A DNA stretch of 64,000 nucleotides from contig JANQOB010000009.1 of the NCBI GenBank assembly GCA_028279275.1, positions 62,001 through 126,000 of the forward strand, in the 5' to 3' direction. The number at the start of each line of letters is the position of its first letter. Positions within the stretch are counted from its first letter, which is position 1. Positions 8,083 to 17,259 of this stretch are shown here, piece by piece. A program made the translations under genes and the position numbers. Under the pieces are notes generated by a model. It did no database searches. It worked only from the letters and a program-made list of their open reading frames with translations, and was not told the origin of the DNA. Origin of the DNA: Gammaproteobacteria bacterium. Its GTDB lineage: Bacteria > Pseudomonadota > Gammaproteobacteria > UBA4575.

Positions 8083-8478
8083 ATGATTAAACTTGTAAAA
8101 CAATTATTATTTATTATTGTTTTAATATTTGTGGTCAAATCGAATTTAGTAAATGCTGATGTGTATGGTGGTGGTTTTTGGGAAGTGATTGGTCTAGGCA
8201 ATATGCCATGCCAAGAATTTACATCAAAATCTGAAGAAAGTGGTTATAAAGAACTAGGTGCAGTATGGTTATCTGGTTTTATGTCTGGAGTGAATTTTAC
8301 TTCTAGCGATGTTTATGACATTACTAGGGGTGAAGATATCTATATGCTTACAGATTTAGTTATCAAGCGCTGTGGGGAACATCCAGATAAACTTTTATCT
8401 GATATTGCTTCGCAGATCGTATATAAGCGTTATGGGGACAAGAATTTTACAGCGACAAAAGATCTAGAAAATAAATAA
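8083..8478 (+). CDS. Small secreted protein, HdeA/Rap1a-like pattern
   Basis: The chosen start MIKLVKQLL (8083) gives 131 residues with a clean signal peptide ending NADV. An in-frame upstream start at 8023 would overlap the previous gene and spoil the signal peptide. The mature part has two Cys (MPCQEF and IKRCGEHP) and a WLSGFMSGVN segment, recalling the two-Cys HdeA/Rap1a-like helical periplasmic folds that include acid chaperones and Tai immunity proteins. That likeness is by eye only, so the function is unknown. Confidence 0.6.
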   Translation: MIKLVKQLLFIIVLIFVVKSNLVNADVYGGGFWEVIGLGNMPCQEFTSKSEESGYKELGAVWLSGFMSGVNFTSSDVYDITRGEDIYMLTDLVIKRCGEHPDKLLSDIASQIVYKRYGDKNFTATKDLENK

Positions 8479-8517
8479 TACACTTCTCTAAGAAGTATAA
8501 TTCTTGGTTTCTAAACT

Positions 8518-9282
8518 GTGTTTAATGAAAAAAAACGAGATAAAGTAGCAAGGGCACGAGAGGAAAATACTCTCATACAAGGATATTTCGAATTCAAAAC
8601 AAACGGTTGTTTTGTAGAGGTTGGTGCAAATGATCCTACAAACTTTGGTTCACAATCTTATCACTTAGAAAAAGATTTAAATTGGCAAGGTGTATTAATT
8701 GAACCTGTCCCCGAGCTAGCAGAAAAATGTAGGGCCACTAGACCTAATTCAAAAGTATTTGAGAGTGCTTGTATTGATTCAAATTTTACAGAAAAAATAA
8801 AGCTCTATATTCCAAAGTCTTCAATTAATGGAGAAGAGCTACATTCCAAATCATCGATAGGGAAAAATATAGATGATGGAAATTTTAGCGAATATCGCGA
8901 AATTTTTGTTAAAGCGAGAACACTGGATTCAATTTTGGAGGAGGCAAAGATAAATAAGATTGATTTACTATCAATTGATGTAGAAGGTGCTGAATTAGGA
9001 GTGCTGAAGGGGCTCAATATAGGTTATTACGCTCCTAAATTAATATTGCTAGAAGATAAGCACTTATATTTGGTTAAGCATAGATATCTAAAGAAGCAAG
9101 GTTATAAGCTAGTGAGACGCACACGGCAAAATTGCTGGTATATACCGGTAGACGCCGAACGTCCAATACAAACCTATTTTGAAAAAATCAGATTATTAAA
9201 ACGAATGTACCTAAGCATTTGGATAAAGAAACTAGTCTTTAGTATTCGTCACAAAACTCTAAAGCCTTTCGCACGGCTTTGA
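8518..9282 (+). CDS. FkbM-family SAM-dependent methyltransferase
   Basis: A 254-residue protein starting at GTG. FkbM features are clear: the SAM motif FVEVGANDP (residues 32-40), the acidic strand IEPVPEL (61-67), and SIDVEGAELGVLKGL (from 152). FkbM enzymes O-methylate sugars or polyketides, so glycan modification is a plausible guess. The C-terminal 60 residues are strongly basic (KKQGYKLVRRTRQN, KIRLLKRMY, IWIKKL) and may bind membrane. No start-adjacent ribosome site is obvious, and an alternative start is possible. Confidence 0.82.
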   Translation: MFNEKKRDKVARAREENTLIQGYFEFKTNGCFVEVGANDPTNFGSQSYHLEKDLNWQGVLIEPVPELAEKCRATRPNSKVFESACIDSNFTEKIKLYIPKSSINGEELHSKSSIGKNIDDGNFSEYREIFVKARTLDSILEEAKINKIDLLSIDVEGAELGVLKGLNIGYYAPKLILLEDKHLYLVKHRYLKKQGYKLVRRTRQNCWYIPVDAERPIQTYFEKIRLLKRMYLSIWIKKLVFSIRHKTLKPFARL

Positions 9283-9293
9283 TTTATTTAGTT

Positions 9294-10475
9294 TTAGTGG
9301 TTTGGTAGATAATTATTAAATAATCGGGCTACATTTTGACCCATGATGTTATTGATTTGAGCTTCATTAAATCCTGCATTGATTAGTGCGTGGGTAATTT
9401 GTGAAATATTTAATGCAGTAAAAGGAACCATTACATTGCCGTCAAAATCTGAACCTAGAGCAACATATTCAATACCCACTAATTCCACAACATATCGTAT
9501 AGCCTTTACTACCCCTGCAATACCCTCGCCGCAAGTGGCTGTAGGCCAAAAACCAATGCCTACAATGCCACCAGATGCTGCAACTTTTTGAATTTGTTCG
9601 TCAGTAAGATTTCTAAAGGATGCAGATTTGCATACAGCTTGTATACCTGTATGTGAGGCAATAATTGGTCTTCTACTTAAAGCGAAAATGTCTTCAATTA
9701 ATGCTGGAGACGCATGAGAGATATCGATAAACATCTCTAGTTCATCCATACGCTGAGTCACACGCTTACCAAATTCTGTGATCCCGCCTTTTAGTACTCC
9801 ATGTGCGGAACCGCCCAATTCATTATCAAAAAAATGTGTAAATCCTATAATTCTGAATCCGCTTGCATATAACTTATCTAAATTTTCAATTTTACCTTCT
9901 AGCGCATGTGCACCCTCTAAGCTCAGGAGGCCTGCAGTTATTTTGGAGTTAGTTTTTCGTTGGTGCAGATAGTGCTGGAAATCTTGTTTAGTTTTAATTA
10001 AGTAGAATGTATTTGGGGATTGTTTTTCTAATTTTTGTAGTTTTTGTGCCTGAAAGTTTGCACGTTCAAATTCACTAGTCCAGGTTTTAAGAGGCCATAA
10101 TTGCGCAATCGCGAGCAAAGTGATGTTGTCGGAATCATCTGTGTTTTTATATAAATTGAGATTTTTTGGCGTCTTAGTAACCACTGAAAATACTTGTAAG
10201 GCAATATTGCCTTCAATTAACCGCGGTATGTCTACATGCCCATAATTTGATTTTTTAGCTAAATTTCTATCCCATAGTAATGAGTCGGCATGTAAATCAG
10301 CAATAAAGAGCGATTGATGTAGGTTTTTTGTTTCGTTAGTGATACGTGTAACTTGACCGGTTTGTACCTGGTTTCTTGATTTTTCTACATATTTTGGTAA
10401 CAAGTTTACAAACAAGCCAACTATCATTATGAAAATAATTCCAACCACTATCATCAATTTTGTAATAATTTTCAT
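9294..10475 (-). CDS. Membrane dipeptidase (peptidase M19), membrane-anchored
   Basis: A 393-residue zinc dipeptidase of the renal dipeptidase family. A single N-terminal hydrophobic anchor (residues 7-27) places the catalytic domain in the periplasm. Metal-site motifs are the HAD of LHADSLLWD (H62, D64), the LSLEGAHALEG glutamate, DISHAS and IIASHTG, and the distal VALGSDFDG. The family hydrolyses dipeptides, including those with a C-terminal D-residue. It faces the glycosyltransferase gene divergently across about 160 bp. Confidence 0.9.
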   Translation of the reverse strand: MKIITKLMIVVGIIFIMIVGLFVNLLPKYVEKSRNQVQTGQVTRITNETKNLHQSLFIADLHADSLLWDRNLAKKSNYGHVDIPRLIEGNIALQVFSVVTKTPKNLNLYKNTDDSDNITLLAIAQLWPLKTWTSEFERANFQAQKLQKLEKQSPNTFYLIKTKQDFQHYLHQRKTNSKITAGLLSLEGAHALEGKIENLDKLYASGFRIIGFTHFFDNELGGSAHGVLKGGITEFGKRVTQRMDELEMFIDISHASPALIEDIFALSRRPIIASHTGIQAVCKSASFRNLTDEQIQKVAASGGIVGIGFWPTATCGEGIAGVVKAIRYVVELVGIEYVALGSDFDGNVMVPFTALNISQITHALINAGFNEAQINNIMGQNVARLFNNYLPNH

Positions 10476-10634
10476 AGATTAATTCTGCTGGCTGAGTGAT
10501 TCGGCAGGTTTGCTTGTAGCATTAGTTTAACATTCATAAGACATAATCCCTTAAGTCCACATATATTTGTCGCAATTTCAAGTGACATTAATATCCAGCA
10601 TTCCCACAACATCATTTCAAGCTCAGGCGTTGCT

Positions 10635-11831
10635 ATGCGTATTCTCATGATTTCGGATGTGTTTTTCCCACGCATTAACGGAGTATCAACATCTATTGCG
10701 ACCTTTGCTAAAGAATTTAAACTGCAAGGCCATGAAGTACATTTGATCGCACCTGCTTATTCTGCAAAGCATTTAGATAATGCAAATTTAAAAGAAGCTG
10801 AAATCTTTAGAATACCTTCTAAAGTCGTACCCTTTGACCCGGAAGATCGTTTAATGTCAAAAAGGCATGTGCAAGCCTTGTTGCCCACCCTGCGAGTGAA
10901 TCAATATGATGTATTGCATGTTCATACTCCTTTCGTTGCGCACTATGCAGGGATAAATTTGGCGAGAGAATTAGATATCCCAGTCGTTGAAACCTACCAT
11001 ACTTTCTTTGAAGAATATTTCTTCCACTATGTGCCACTATTACCTAAAGCATTATTAAAGTTGTTAGCACGAAAATTTTCTGTATCACAGTGTAAGCAAA
11101 TTGATCATATTGTCGTGCCATCGCAACCTATGTTAGATGTATTACGAGAATATGGAGTTACTACACCTCATACCGTTTTGCCGACAGGAGTCGATATTGC
11201 TCAAGGTTGTAAAAATGCGGAATTAGTATTTAGAAAAAAACATGGAATCTTACCTAGCCAACCAGTATTGGTGCATATTGGCCGCATAGCCTTTGAAAAA
11301 AATATCGAGTTTTTGTTATCGGTTGCTGCATTATTGATTAATCAGCTACCTGATTTGGTATTGATTATTGCTGGTGAGGGGCCTGCGTTAAAACAGCTTA
11401 AATTGCTCGCAAATAAGTTGGGTATAGAAGCTCATGTAAAATTTGTTGGCTACTTAGATCGTAATAAAGACTTAAGTGCTTGCTATCAAGCCGGTGATGT
11501 TTTTGTTTTTTCTTCACGCACTGAAACTCAGGGGTTGGTTTTGCTAGAAGCAATGTTGTTAGGAGTGCCAGTGGTCTCAACTGCTAAAATGGGAACTAAA
11601 GATATTTTAGTGAATGGCAAAGGCGCTATAATTGCCAGAGAGCAGGTTGACGATTTTGCAGATAAAGTACTAAAAATACTGCTTGATCCAGAATTAGCAG
11701 CGATCTTAAGGAAGGAAGGCATAGAATATGCTCGTACTTGGCAGCCAAAAGAAATGGCTAAACGTTTGATGCAACTTTACGAAGAGCTACAAGCAAGAAA
11801 TGATTGTTTAACGAAACCTTCTCATGCCTGA
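10635..11831 (+). CDS. Glycosyltransferase family 4 (GT-B fold)
   Basis: A 398-residue glycosyltransferase with the N-terminal acceptor domain (RILMISDVFFPRINGVS, then HVHTPF and ETYHTFFEEY) and the C-terminal nucleotide-sugar domain (HIGRIAFEKN, AGEGP, and the EX7E segment TETQGLVLLEAM). The N-terminal block resembles diacylglycerol glucosyl- or mannosyltransferases, so glycolipid synthesis is plausible but unproven. A VanZ-like membrane protein follows 40 bp later. Confidence 0.88.
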   Translation: MRILMISDVFFPRINGVSTSIATFAKEFKLQGHEVHLIAPAYSAKHLDNANLKEAEIFRIPSKVVPFDPEDRLMSKRHVQALLPTLRVNQYDVLHVHTPFVAHYAGINLARELDIPVVETYHTFFEEYFFHYVPLLPKALLKLLARKFSVSQCKQIDHIVVPSQPMLDVLREYGVTTPHTVLPTGVDIAQGCKNAELVFRKKHGILPSQPVLVHIGRIAFEKNIEFLLSVAALLINQLPDLVLIIAGEGPALKQLKLLANKLGIEAHVKFVGYLDRNKDLSACYQAGDVFVFSSRTETQGLVLLEAMLLGVPVVSTAKMGTKDILVNGKGAIIAREQVDDFADKVLKILLDPELAAILRKEGIEYARTWQPKEMAKRLMQLYEELQARNDCLTKPSHA

Positions 11832-11871
11832 TAAATCTAAGGCTCGTGTATTTTGAATAAAAATTGGCAAC

Positions 11872-12231
11872 GTGTCTGTGAAACAGAAATATCTAAAAAT
11901 GCTATTTTGGCTATTGGTAGTCTCTGTGTTAATTCTGTCTTCATTACCTGGTAAGGACCCAGGAGCTTTCACAATACAAAACTTAGATAAAGTCGTTCAC
12001 TTTTTCACTTTCTTTTTGTTATCAATCTTGCTGCTATTGGCTTATAAATTTAACAACCCTTTTATAGTTACAGGGTTGCTAATGGCGTTATTTGGATTGG
12101 TAATTGAGTTATTACACTTATACATCCCGAATCGAGTTTTTAGTATTTATGATCTATCCGCAAACATTTTTGGAATTTTGACAGCACTAGGGATCTACAA
12201 GCTAATGAGCAGAAGAATACAAACGGTTTAA
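11872..12231 (+). CDS. VanZ-like membrane protein
   Basis: A 119-residue protein with three or four hydrophobic helices and the family signature LSSLPGKDPG, then NLDKVVHFFTFFLLS, then ELLHLYIPNRVFSIYDLSANIFGI. VanZ-domain proteins confer low-level teicoplanin resistance in enterococci, but most chromosomal members have no known role. The start is a GTG, with a second in-frame GTG two codons on. It probably shares a transcript with the glycosyltransferase. Confidence 0.85.
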   Translation: MSVKQKYLKMLFWLLVVSVLILSSLPGKDPGAFTIQNLDKVVHFFTFFLLSILLLLAYKFNNPFIVTGLLMALFGLVIELLHLYIPNRVFSIYDLSANIFGILTALGIYKLMSRRIQTV

Positions 12232-12238
12232 AAAGTGT

Positions 12239-12616
12239 TTAAGTGGGTTTTACCTGAATTTGATCGCCACTATTAACGTTTTTAAGTGCAGTCAGATCAT
12301 AATCTGTGTGTGCCCAAATATTCGTTCGTGCAGCAAGTCTGATTTCATTACCTTGTGAAATTGGCGTAGGGCCAAAACCAATCGCAATACAATTACCTTC
12401 TACCCAATATGCCAGTTCTCCGAGTTCCACGACATCTTTGGCACCGTCTTCCAAAATCTGATTAGTCACTGGAGTAGAAAAATAGACTTCATCCCCCCAC
12501 GTTTGTGCGCTGGATTCAAAGGGTAAAGCTGCATAAATGGCGTTCGCAGTTGCAGTATCCATTAAGTGAGCCGTGATTTCATGTTCATTGATGATAATTT
12601 GAATTGTGCGCGACAT
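12239..12616 (-). CDS. Cyclophilin-like fold protein (TM1367-like)
   Basis: A 125-residue all-beta protein with the pattern of the small cyclophilin-like family typified by Thermotoga TM1367: ITAHLMDTATANAIYAALPF near the N-terminus and the GELAYWVEGNCIAIGFGPTP core. These proteins have the cyclophilin barrel but no demonstrated prolyl isomerase activity. It lies 12 bp after the aldolase gene and is almost certainly co-transcribed with it. Confidence 0.8.
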   Translation of the reverse strand: MSRTIQIIINEHEITAHLMDTATANAIYAALPFESSAQTWGDEVYFSTPVTNQILEDGAKDVVELGELAYWVEGNCIAIGFGPTPISQGNEIRLAARTNIWAHTDYDLTALKNVNSGDQIQVKPT

Positions 12617-12628
12617 GGTTAAATTTGC

Positions 12629-13378
12629 TTAAGAATTCATATCTTTAAGAAGTTGTTGAGCACTATTTAAAATAAATAGGCTATCTACACCAATTGTAAG
12701 CAGTGTGAAGCCTTTTTCTTTAAACGGCAGCACTGCACTTGCATTTACACCAAAATAGCCTAAACGCACATTTGCTTGCTTACAAGCATTAGTAACTTTT
12801 TCAATTGCTGCGATAACTTCAGGATGATCAACTTCTCCGGTGTAACCCAAATTAGCCGATAAGTCATATGGGCCCACAAATATGGCGTCAACACCTTCAA
12901 TCCTTACAATTCTTTCAATATCAGAAATTGCGCCAGGAGTTTCTGCCTGAATGACCACACATGTATCATCATCTGCAATAGATAAATATTCAGTGAATGA
13001 CATGCCGAATTCATGTGCACGTGCCAGACCCACACCTCGATTTCCTTTTATAGGGTATTTTGCCGCACGTACAGCGGCTTGTGCTTCTTCAGCACTGCGG
13101 ATTTGTGGAACGATAATGCCTGCAGCACCAATATCAAGTGCACGCTTGATAGCTACGACGTCATTGCTCGCGACTCGAATTAAACAAGGGAAGTGATCCA
13201 GTGTTGCTTGCAACATACGTTGCATTTCTAGTGTGCTGAATGCACCGTGTTCGCCATCAATAAACAACCAATCGAAATTTAGTTTTGACAGCAGCTCAGT
13301 AATTTCAGGGCTGGGTAAAGAAACCAATGTACTAAGGAGAACTTCTCCAGATTGAAGGCGTTGCCGAAAGGATTTCAA
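12629..13378 (-). CDS. HpcH/HpaI-family class II aldolase
   Basis: A 249-residue metal-dependent pyruvate aldolase. Visible are the catalytic H44 in FIDGEHG, R68 in CLIRVAS, the metal-ligand glutamate in VIQAETPGA and the aspartate in FVGPYDLSA. Family members cleave or form 2-keto-3-deoxy acids such as 4-hydroxy-2-oxoheptanedioate; the substrate here is not determinable. No homoprotocatechuate pathway genes are nearby. It is divergent from nothing and sits between rpiA and the cyclophilin-like gene on the same strand. Confidence 0.88.
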   Translation of the reverse strand: MKSFRQRLQSGEVLLSTLVSLPSPEITELLSKLNFDWLFIDGEHGAFSTLEMQRMLQATLDHFPCLIRVASNDVVAIKRALDIGAAGIIVPQIRSAEEAQAAVRAAKYPIKGNRGVGLARAHEFGMSFTEYLSIADDDTCVVIQAETPGAISDIERIVRIEGVDAIFVGPYDLSANLGYTGEVDHPEVIAAIEKVTNACKQANVRLGYFGVNASAVLPFKEKGFTLLTIGVDSLFILNSAQQLLKDMNS

Positions 13379-13458
13379 CGTATATCACTCCGCAATTTTA
13401 AGTTATAGATTTTGGGTATATAAGAACGCCATAAGTTTGTTTCCATCATAGGTGTTGC

Positions 13459-14112
13459 CTAGGATATTTTTGGCCCACTATCACTGCCAAGGATGAGCAC
13501 ATCGGCTGGGCGAATTGCAAATATACCAACCGTGACTACACCTGCTAAGTTATTTAGCTGTTGTTCCATTTCCACTGGATTGAGAATCTGCAAGTTGTGC
13601 ACGTCAAGAATCAGATTACCGTTATCGGTAACAAAGTCTTCGCGAAGTTCCGGTGCACCGCCAATTTTTACAAGCTGTCTGGCAACATAACTGCGTGACA
13701 TAGGAATGACTTCAATCGGCAACGGGAATTCGCCTAATACATCTACCAGTTTGGAATCATCTGCAATGCAAACAAATTTTTCACTGATCGCAGCTACAAT
13801 TTTCTCGCGCGTATGGGCACCGCCCCCACCTTTAATAAGATGTTTATGTACAGTAGCTTCATCAGCGCCATCTACGTAAATAGGAAGCGATGCAACGTTA
13901 TTTGCATCAATAACCTCTATTCCATGTTGTTTTAATCGCTCAGAGGACGCTACAGAGCTTGCTACGGCACCATCTATTTTACCTTTAAGCTTCGCTAAGC
14001 CATCAATAAAATAATTTGCGGTAGATCCTGTGCCTACACCGACAATGTCATTGACTTGTATATAATCAAATGCCGCTTCTGCAGCAATTTGTTTCTTTTT
14101 TTCTAAAGACAT
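13459..14112 (-). CDS. rpiA: Ribose-5-phosphate isomerase A
   Basis: A 217-residue RpiA, the same size as the E. coli enzyme, interconverting ribose-5-phosphate and ribulose-5-phosphate in the pentose phosphate pathway. Signature segments are [16 protein letters not shown] near the N-terminus, YVDGADEA with the catalytic aspartates, and [12 protein letters not shown]. It is divergent from ilvA across about 130 bp, an arrangement common in gammaproteobacteria. Confidence 0.97.
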   Translation of the reverse strand: MSLEKKKQIAAEAAFDYIQVNDIVGVGTGSTANYFIDGLAKLKGKIDGAVASSVASSERLKQHGIEVIDANNVASLPIYVDGADEATVHKHLIKGGGGAHTREKIVAAISEKFVCIADDSKLVDVLGEFPLPIEVIPMSRSYVARQLVKIGGAPELREDFVTDNGNLILDVHNLQILNPVEMEQQLNNLAGVVTVGIFAIRPADVLILGSDSGPKIS

Positions 14113-14246
14113 GTAGGGTTCGACTTAGTTTTGCTGAATAATACCCACAGTCATTAGCAAAAGCATCGTTAAATTCTATCTTCAGAAGCGCAAAATAGGC
14201 TATATATTAGCCAAAAAAAGTAACTACAAAGTAAAGTCAGGAAACT

Positions 14247-15761
14247 GTGAATACGGATCTAATAAAAAAAATAGAGAATTCTAAGGTCTATGACGTTGCA
14301 ATTGAGTCACCTCTAGAGCACGCAAAAGTCATTTCATCACGATTGGTGAATAATGTATTGCTTAAAAGAGAAGATCAACAAAGTGTGTTTTCTTTTAAGC
14401 TTCGTGGTGCGTATAACAAAATTGCACATCTATCTGATGCAGAGAAAAAGCAGGGTGTTATTGCTGCCTCAGCCGGTAATCATGCACAAGGTGTGGCATT
14501 AGCAGGTAACAAGCTTGGAATTCCTGCCACTATAGTGATGCCCCGCACAACACCAAGTATCAAGGTTGAATCCGTTGCTCGCTTAGGAGGCCATGCAGTT
14601 CTATACGGGGATACTTATGATGAAGCACATCAGCACTCTCTGCAGTTGGCGCAAGAGAAAAGTTTAACTTACGTTCATCCTTATGATGACATAGATGTAA
14701 TCGCTGGGCAGGGCACGATAGCCATGGAAATCTTGCGACAACACCCGGGAAAAATTGACGCAATGTTTATTCCAATTGGAGGCGGAGGTTTAGTTGCCGG
14801 AATGGCGGCATACATTAAGCATTATCGACCTGAAACCAAAATTATTGGTGTCGAACCGCAAGATGCACCTACGATGCACACCGCACTTCAAGCAAATGAG
14901 AGAGTGGAGCTAGAACAAATAGGAATATTTGCAGATGGTGTAGCGGTTCGCCAAATTGGTGAAAAAACCTTTGAAATTGCAAAAGATCTCATCGATGAAG
15001 TATTGCTTGTGAGCACGGATGAAATCTGTGCCGGCATTAAAGACATATTCGATGAGACTCGCACACTTGTAGAACCTGCTGGTGCTTTGTCATTGGCTGG
15101 TATTAAACAGTATGTAGCAAGAGAAAAAGTCAGCAATCAAACATTGGTAGGTATTAACTGTGGTGCCAATATCAATTTTGATCGCTTACGTCATGTGGCG
15201 GAACGTGCCGAATTAGGAGAACGTCGGGAATGTTTGTTTGCGGTGACCATTCCTGAGCAGCCAGGGAGTTTCTTAAAGTTTTGTCGAATTCTAGGTGCGC
15301 GCGGGATTACTGAATTTAATTATCGTTATGCAGACAAAAGTGATGCACATATTTTTGTCGGTATAAAAGTGGAAGATTCCGAAAAAGAAAAGCCTGAATT
15401 ACTTAAAATCATGAATGCAGATGGTTATGCGGCAATGGATATATCCGATAATGAAATGGCTATTCTGCATCTTCGCCATATGGTAGGTGGGCACTGTGCC
15501 GAACTACAGGATGAAATCGTATTTCGATTTGAATTTCCTGAACGTCCAGGTGCATTACTCCAATTTTTAGAAACGATTGGTCAAGATTGGAATATAAGTT
15601 TGTTTCATTACCGGAATCACGGTGCCGCCTATGGGCGAGTGTTAGTAGGGATTCAAGTACCTGATTCAGGGCGTTCTCGTTTTGATAAGTTTTTAGACAA
15701 ATTAGGTTATAGGTACTGGGAAGAATCAAATAACCCTATATATAAGCTATTTTTAGGGTAA
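14247..15761 (+). CDS. ilvA: Threonine ammonia-lyase, biosynthetic
   Basis: A 504-residue PLP enzyme converting threonine to 2-oxobutanoate, the first step of isoleucine synthesis. The cofactor lysine is K51 (SFKLRGAYNKI), and the phosphate-binding glycine loop is GGGGLVAG. Two C-terminal ACT-like regulatory domains (about 325-500, with IPEQPGSF and FPERPGAL) mark the isoleucine-inhibited biosynthetic form rather than the short catabolic TdcB. The start is GTG with an AGGAAA ribosome site 5 bp upstream. Confidence 0.96.
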   Translation: MNTDLIKKIENSKVYDVAIESPLEHAKVISSRLVNNVLLKREDQQSVFSFKLRGAYNKIAHLSDAEKKQGVIAASAGNHAQGVALAGNKLGIPATIVMPRTTPSIKVESVARLGGHAVLYGDTYDEAHQHSLQLAQEKSLTYVHPYDDIDVIAGQGTIAMEILRQHPGKIDAMFIPIGGGGLVAGMAAYIKHYRPETKIIGVEPQDAPTMHTALQANERVELEQIGIFADGVAVRQIGEKTFEIAKDLIDEVLLVSTDEICAGIKDIFDETRTLVEPAGALSLAGIKQYVAREKVSNQTLVGINCGANINFDRLRHVAERAELGERRECLFAVTIPEQPGSFLKFCRILGARGITEFNYRYADKSDAHIFVGIKVEDSEKEKPELLKIMNADGYAAMDISDNEMAILHLRHMVGGHCAELQDEIVFRFEFPERPGALLQFLETIGQDWNISLFHYRNHGAAYGRVLVGIQVPDSGRSRFDKFLDKLGYRYWEESNNPIYKLFLG

Positions 15762-15762
15762 T

Positions 15763-15823
15763 CACATGGACGTGTGTGAGCATAGGGATATGCGAATATG
15801 AGCCGCGTCTTGGATGACGCAAG
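15763..15823 (+). repeat. Dispersed hairpin repeat, class 2 (copy A)
   Basis: The sequence following ilvA carries three short hairpins, ending in GCGTCTTGGATGACGC. A related copy lies in the opposite orientation at 57945-58008. Confidence 0.55.
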
Positions 15824-15847
15824 CAAAACTAAATAATATTCATGCAT

Positions 15848-15876
15848 AAAAAAAGGGCTCTGAAAGAGCCCTTTTT
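15848..15876. terminator. Bidirectional terminator between ilvA and the histone-like gene
   Basis: The stem AAAAAGGGCTC (15850-15860) pairs with GAGCCCTTTTT (15866-15876) around a TGAAA loop. It has T tracts on both strands, so it serves the convergent ilvA and histone-H1-like genes. Confidence 0.92.
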
Positions 15877-15901
15877 ATTTGGATATTGAATCCAACTACT
15901 G

Positions 15902-16333
15902 TTAACGACGCTTACGCTTCGTTTTACGCTTAGTAGTTTTACGTTTGACCTTACGCTTGGTTTTGCGTTTCGTAGCCTTACGCTTTGTTTTGCGCTTGGT
16001 CTTACGCTTCGCAGTCTTACGTTTTGTTTTGCGCTTCGTTTTACGCTTCGCAGTCTTACGCTTGGTTTTGCGTTTGGTCTTGCGCTTCGTTTTACGCTTC
16101 GCAGTTTTACGTTTTGTTTTGCGTTTGGTCTTGCGCTTCGCAGTCTTACGCTTGGTTTTGCGTTTGGTCTTGCGCTTCGCAGTCTTACGCTTTGCGGTTT
16201 TACGTTTAGTCTTGCGTTTGGTCTTACGCTTCGCGGTTTTACGCTTCGCGGTAGATTTACGCTTAGTAGCCTTACGTTTAGTCGCCTTTCGTTTAGTGCG
16301 ACGTTTAGTGGTAGCTTTACGTTTGATGGCCAT
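15902..16333 (-). CDS. Lys/Arg-repeat histone-H1-like DNA-binding protein
   Basis: A 143-residue protein made almost wholly of KRKT, KRKTK and AKRKT repeats with no acidic residues and no globular domain. The ATG at 16333 (MAIKRKAT) is chosen because GGAGGGAG sits 5 bp upstream; an in-frame TTG at 16348 lies inside that ribosome site. Such tails occur in bacterial H1-like proteins (AlgP, HctB, BpH1 types), which compact DNA non-specifically. Nucleoid condensation is therefore inferred. The DNA repeats are imperfect at third positions but long enough to recombine. The extremely A/T-rich region upstream may be a binding target. Confidence 0.82.
   Translation of the reverse strand: MAIKRKATTKRRTKRKATKRKATKRKSTAKRKTAKRKTKRKTKRKTAKRKTAKRKTKRKTKRKTAKRKTKRKTKRKTAKRKTKRKTKRKTKRKTAKRKTKRKTKRKTAKRKTKRKTKRKATKRKTKRKVKRKTTKRKTKRKRR
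15905..16270. repeat. Internal tandem repeats of the histone-like gene
   Basis: Interlocking 12-15 bp units (variants of TTACGCTTCGTTTTGCG on the plus strand) repeat for about 360 bp and encode KRKT-type motifs. Copy-number variation between strains is likely. Confidence 0.9.
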
Positions 16334-16766
16334 CAATACTCCCTCCAAACAATAAATGTGAGTTGTAAACGCGCCAAAGTATATATATTTAAACTACAAA
16401 TACTAGTATTTTTGTAATGTTTTTATCACTTTCCATCACTAATGTTTTTTAGTTTGTTAAAAAATTTTCGATTTAAAAATCTTAAAAAGTATTTTTATGT
16501 TTAAAAAAAATGTGACTGTTTCGACTTAAAAAATGGCAAAAAACACCATTTATTTAACATAACAACTCATATTTTGTTTATTTTGTGCAGTTTTTTGCAA
16601 ATTTAGGTTGCATGCGAACAACGAAATTTACATTAAAAATATAAAAATAAGTGAAAAAAAATGTAAAAAAATTTTTTTAAAAAAAGTAAAAAAAATTAAA
16701 AAATTTAACTAAAAAAACAAAAATTTTTACGAAATTTATAAAAATTTAACGAAATTTTGTAAATTT
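16334..16766. other. Extremely A/T-rich non-coding region with A-tracts
   Basis: Over 430 bp with no supported gene. From about 16490 to 16765 it is almost only A and T, with many A- and T-runs of 4 to 8 and three copies of ACGAAATTT (about 16620, 16729 and 16749). Runs of this kind predict intrinsic curvature and easy melting. It must hold the promoter of the histone-like gene and the 3' end of the EVE gene, but I see no clear consensus promoter or terminator. Confidence 0.7.
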
Positions 16767-17219
16767 TTACTCTAATGAAAGAATAAAATCCCAATGTTTT
16801 TTGCTAACAGGCATGATTGAGAGTCGATTTCCGCGTTTTAGCAACTGCATATCGGCTAATTTTTTGTGTTGTTTGAGCTCGCCCAATGTAATCGTGCGTT
16901 TTAATTTACGTTTGTAACGTACATCCACCATAAACCAGCGCGGGTTTTCTGGATCACTTTTCGGATCATAGTGTTTATCTTTTTTGTCAAAGGCAGTGTG
17001 GTCAACATAACCCTCTTTAGCGATGGTCATAATGCCTACAATACCTATGTCATCGCAATTAGAGTGATACATAAAGGCTAAATCACCTTTTTTCATTTCT
17101 TTGTGCATCATATTGCGAGCTTGGTAATTTCGCACACCATCCCAATGTTCGACTTTATCTTTTTTCAAGTCATCAATACTGTATTCACCTGGTTCAGATT
17201 TCATCAACCAATATTGCAT
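16767..17219 (-). CDS. EVE-domain protein
   Basis: A 150-residue EVE (PUA-like) protein beginning MQYWLMKSEPGEYSIDDL, with the family blocks HWDGVRNYQARN, YHSNCDDIGIVGI and NPRWFMVDVRY. EVE domains are thought to bind modified bases in nucleic acid. The start at 17219 has a GGAGG ribosome site a few bases upstream. A longer in-frame reading from 17369 is rejected because it runs through the 6S RNA gene. Its place downstream of 6S RNA is where ygfA (fau) stands in E. coli. Confidence 0.9.
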   Translation of the reverse strand: MQYWLMKSEPGEYSIDDLKKDKVEHWDGVRNYQARNMMHKEMKKGDLAFMYHSNCDDIGIVGIMTIAKEGYVDHTAFDKKDKHYDPKSDPENPRWFMVDVRYKRKLKRTITLGELKQHKKLADMQLLKRGNRLSIMPVSKKHWDFILSLE

Positions 17220-17259
17220 GCTTATGCCTCCTCGACATACATATATTAAGTGCAAGATT

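Noticed and set aside
15945..16355. 136-residue plus-strand ORF of Leu/Arg/Val repeats opposite the histone-like gene
   Set aside because: It is the antisense shadow of the KRKT-encoding repeats and has no ribosome site or plausible protein family.
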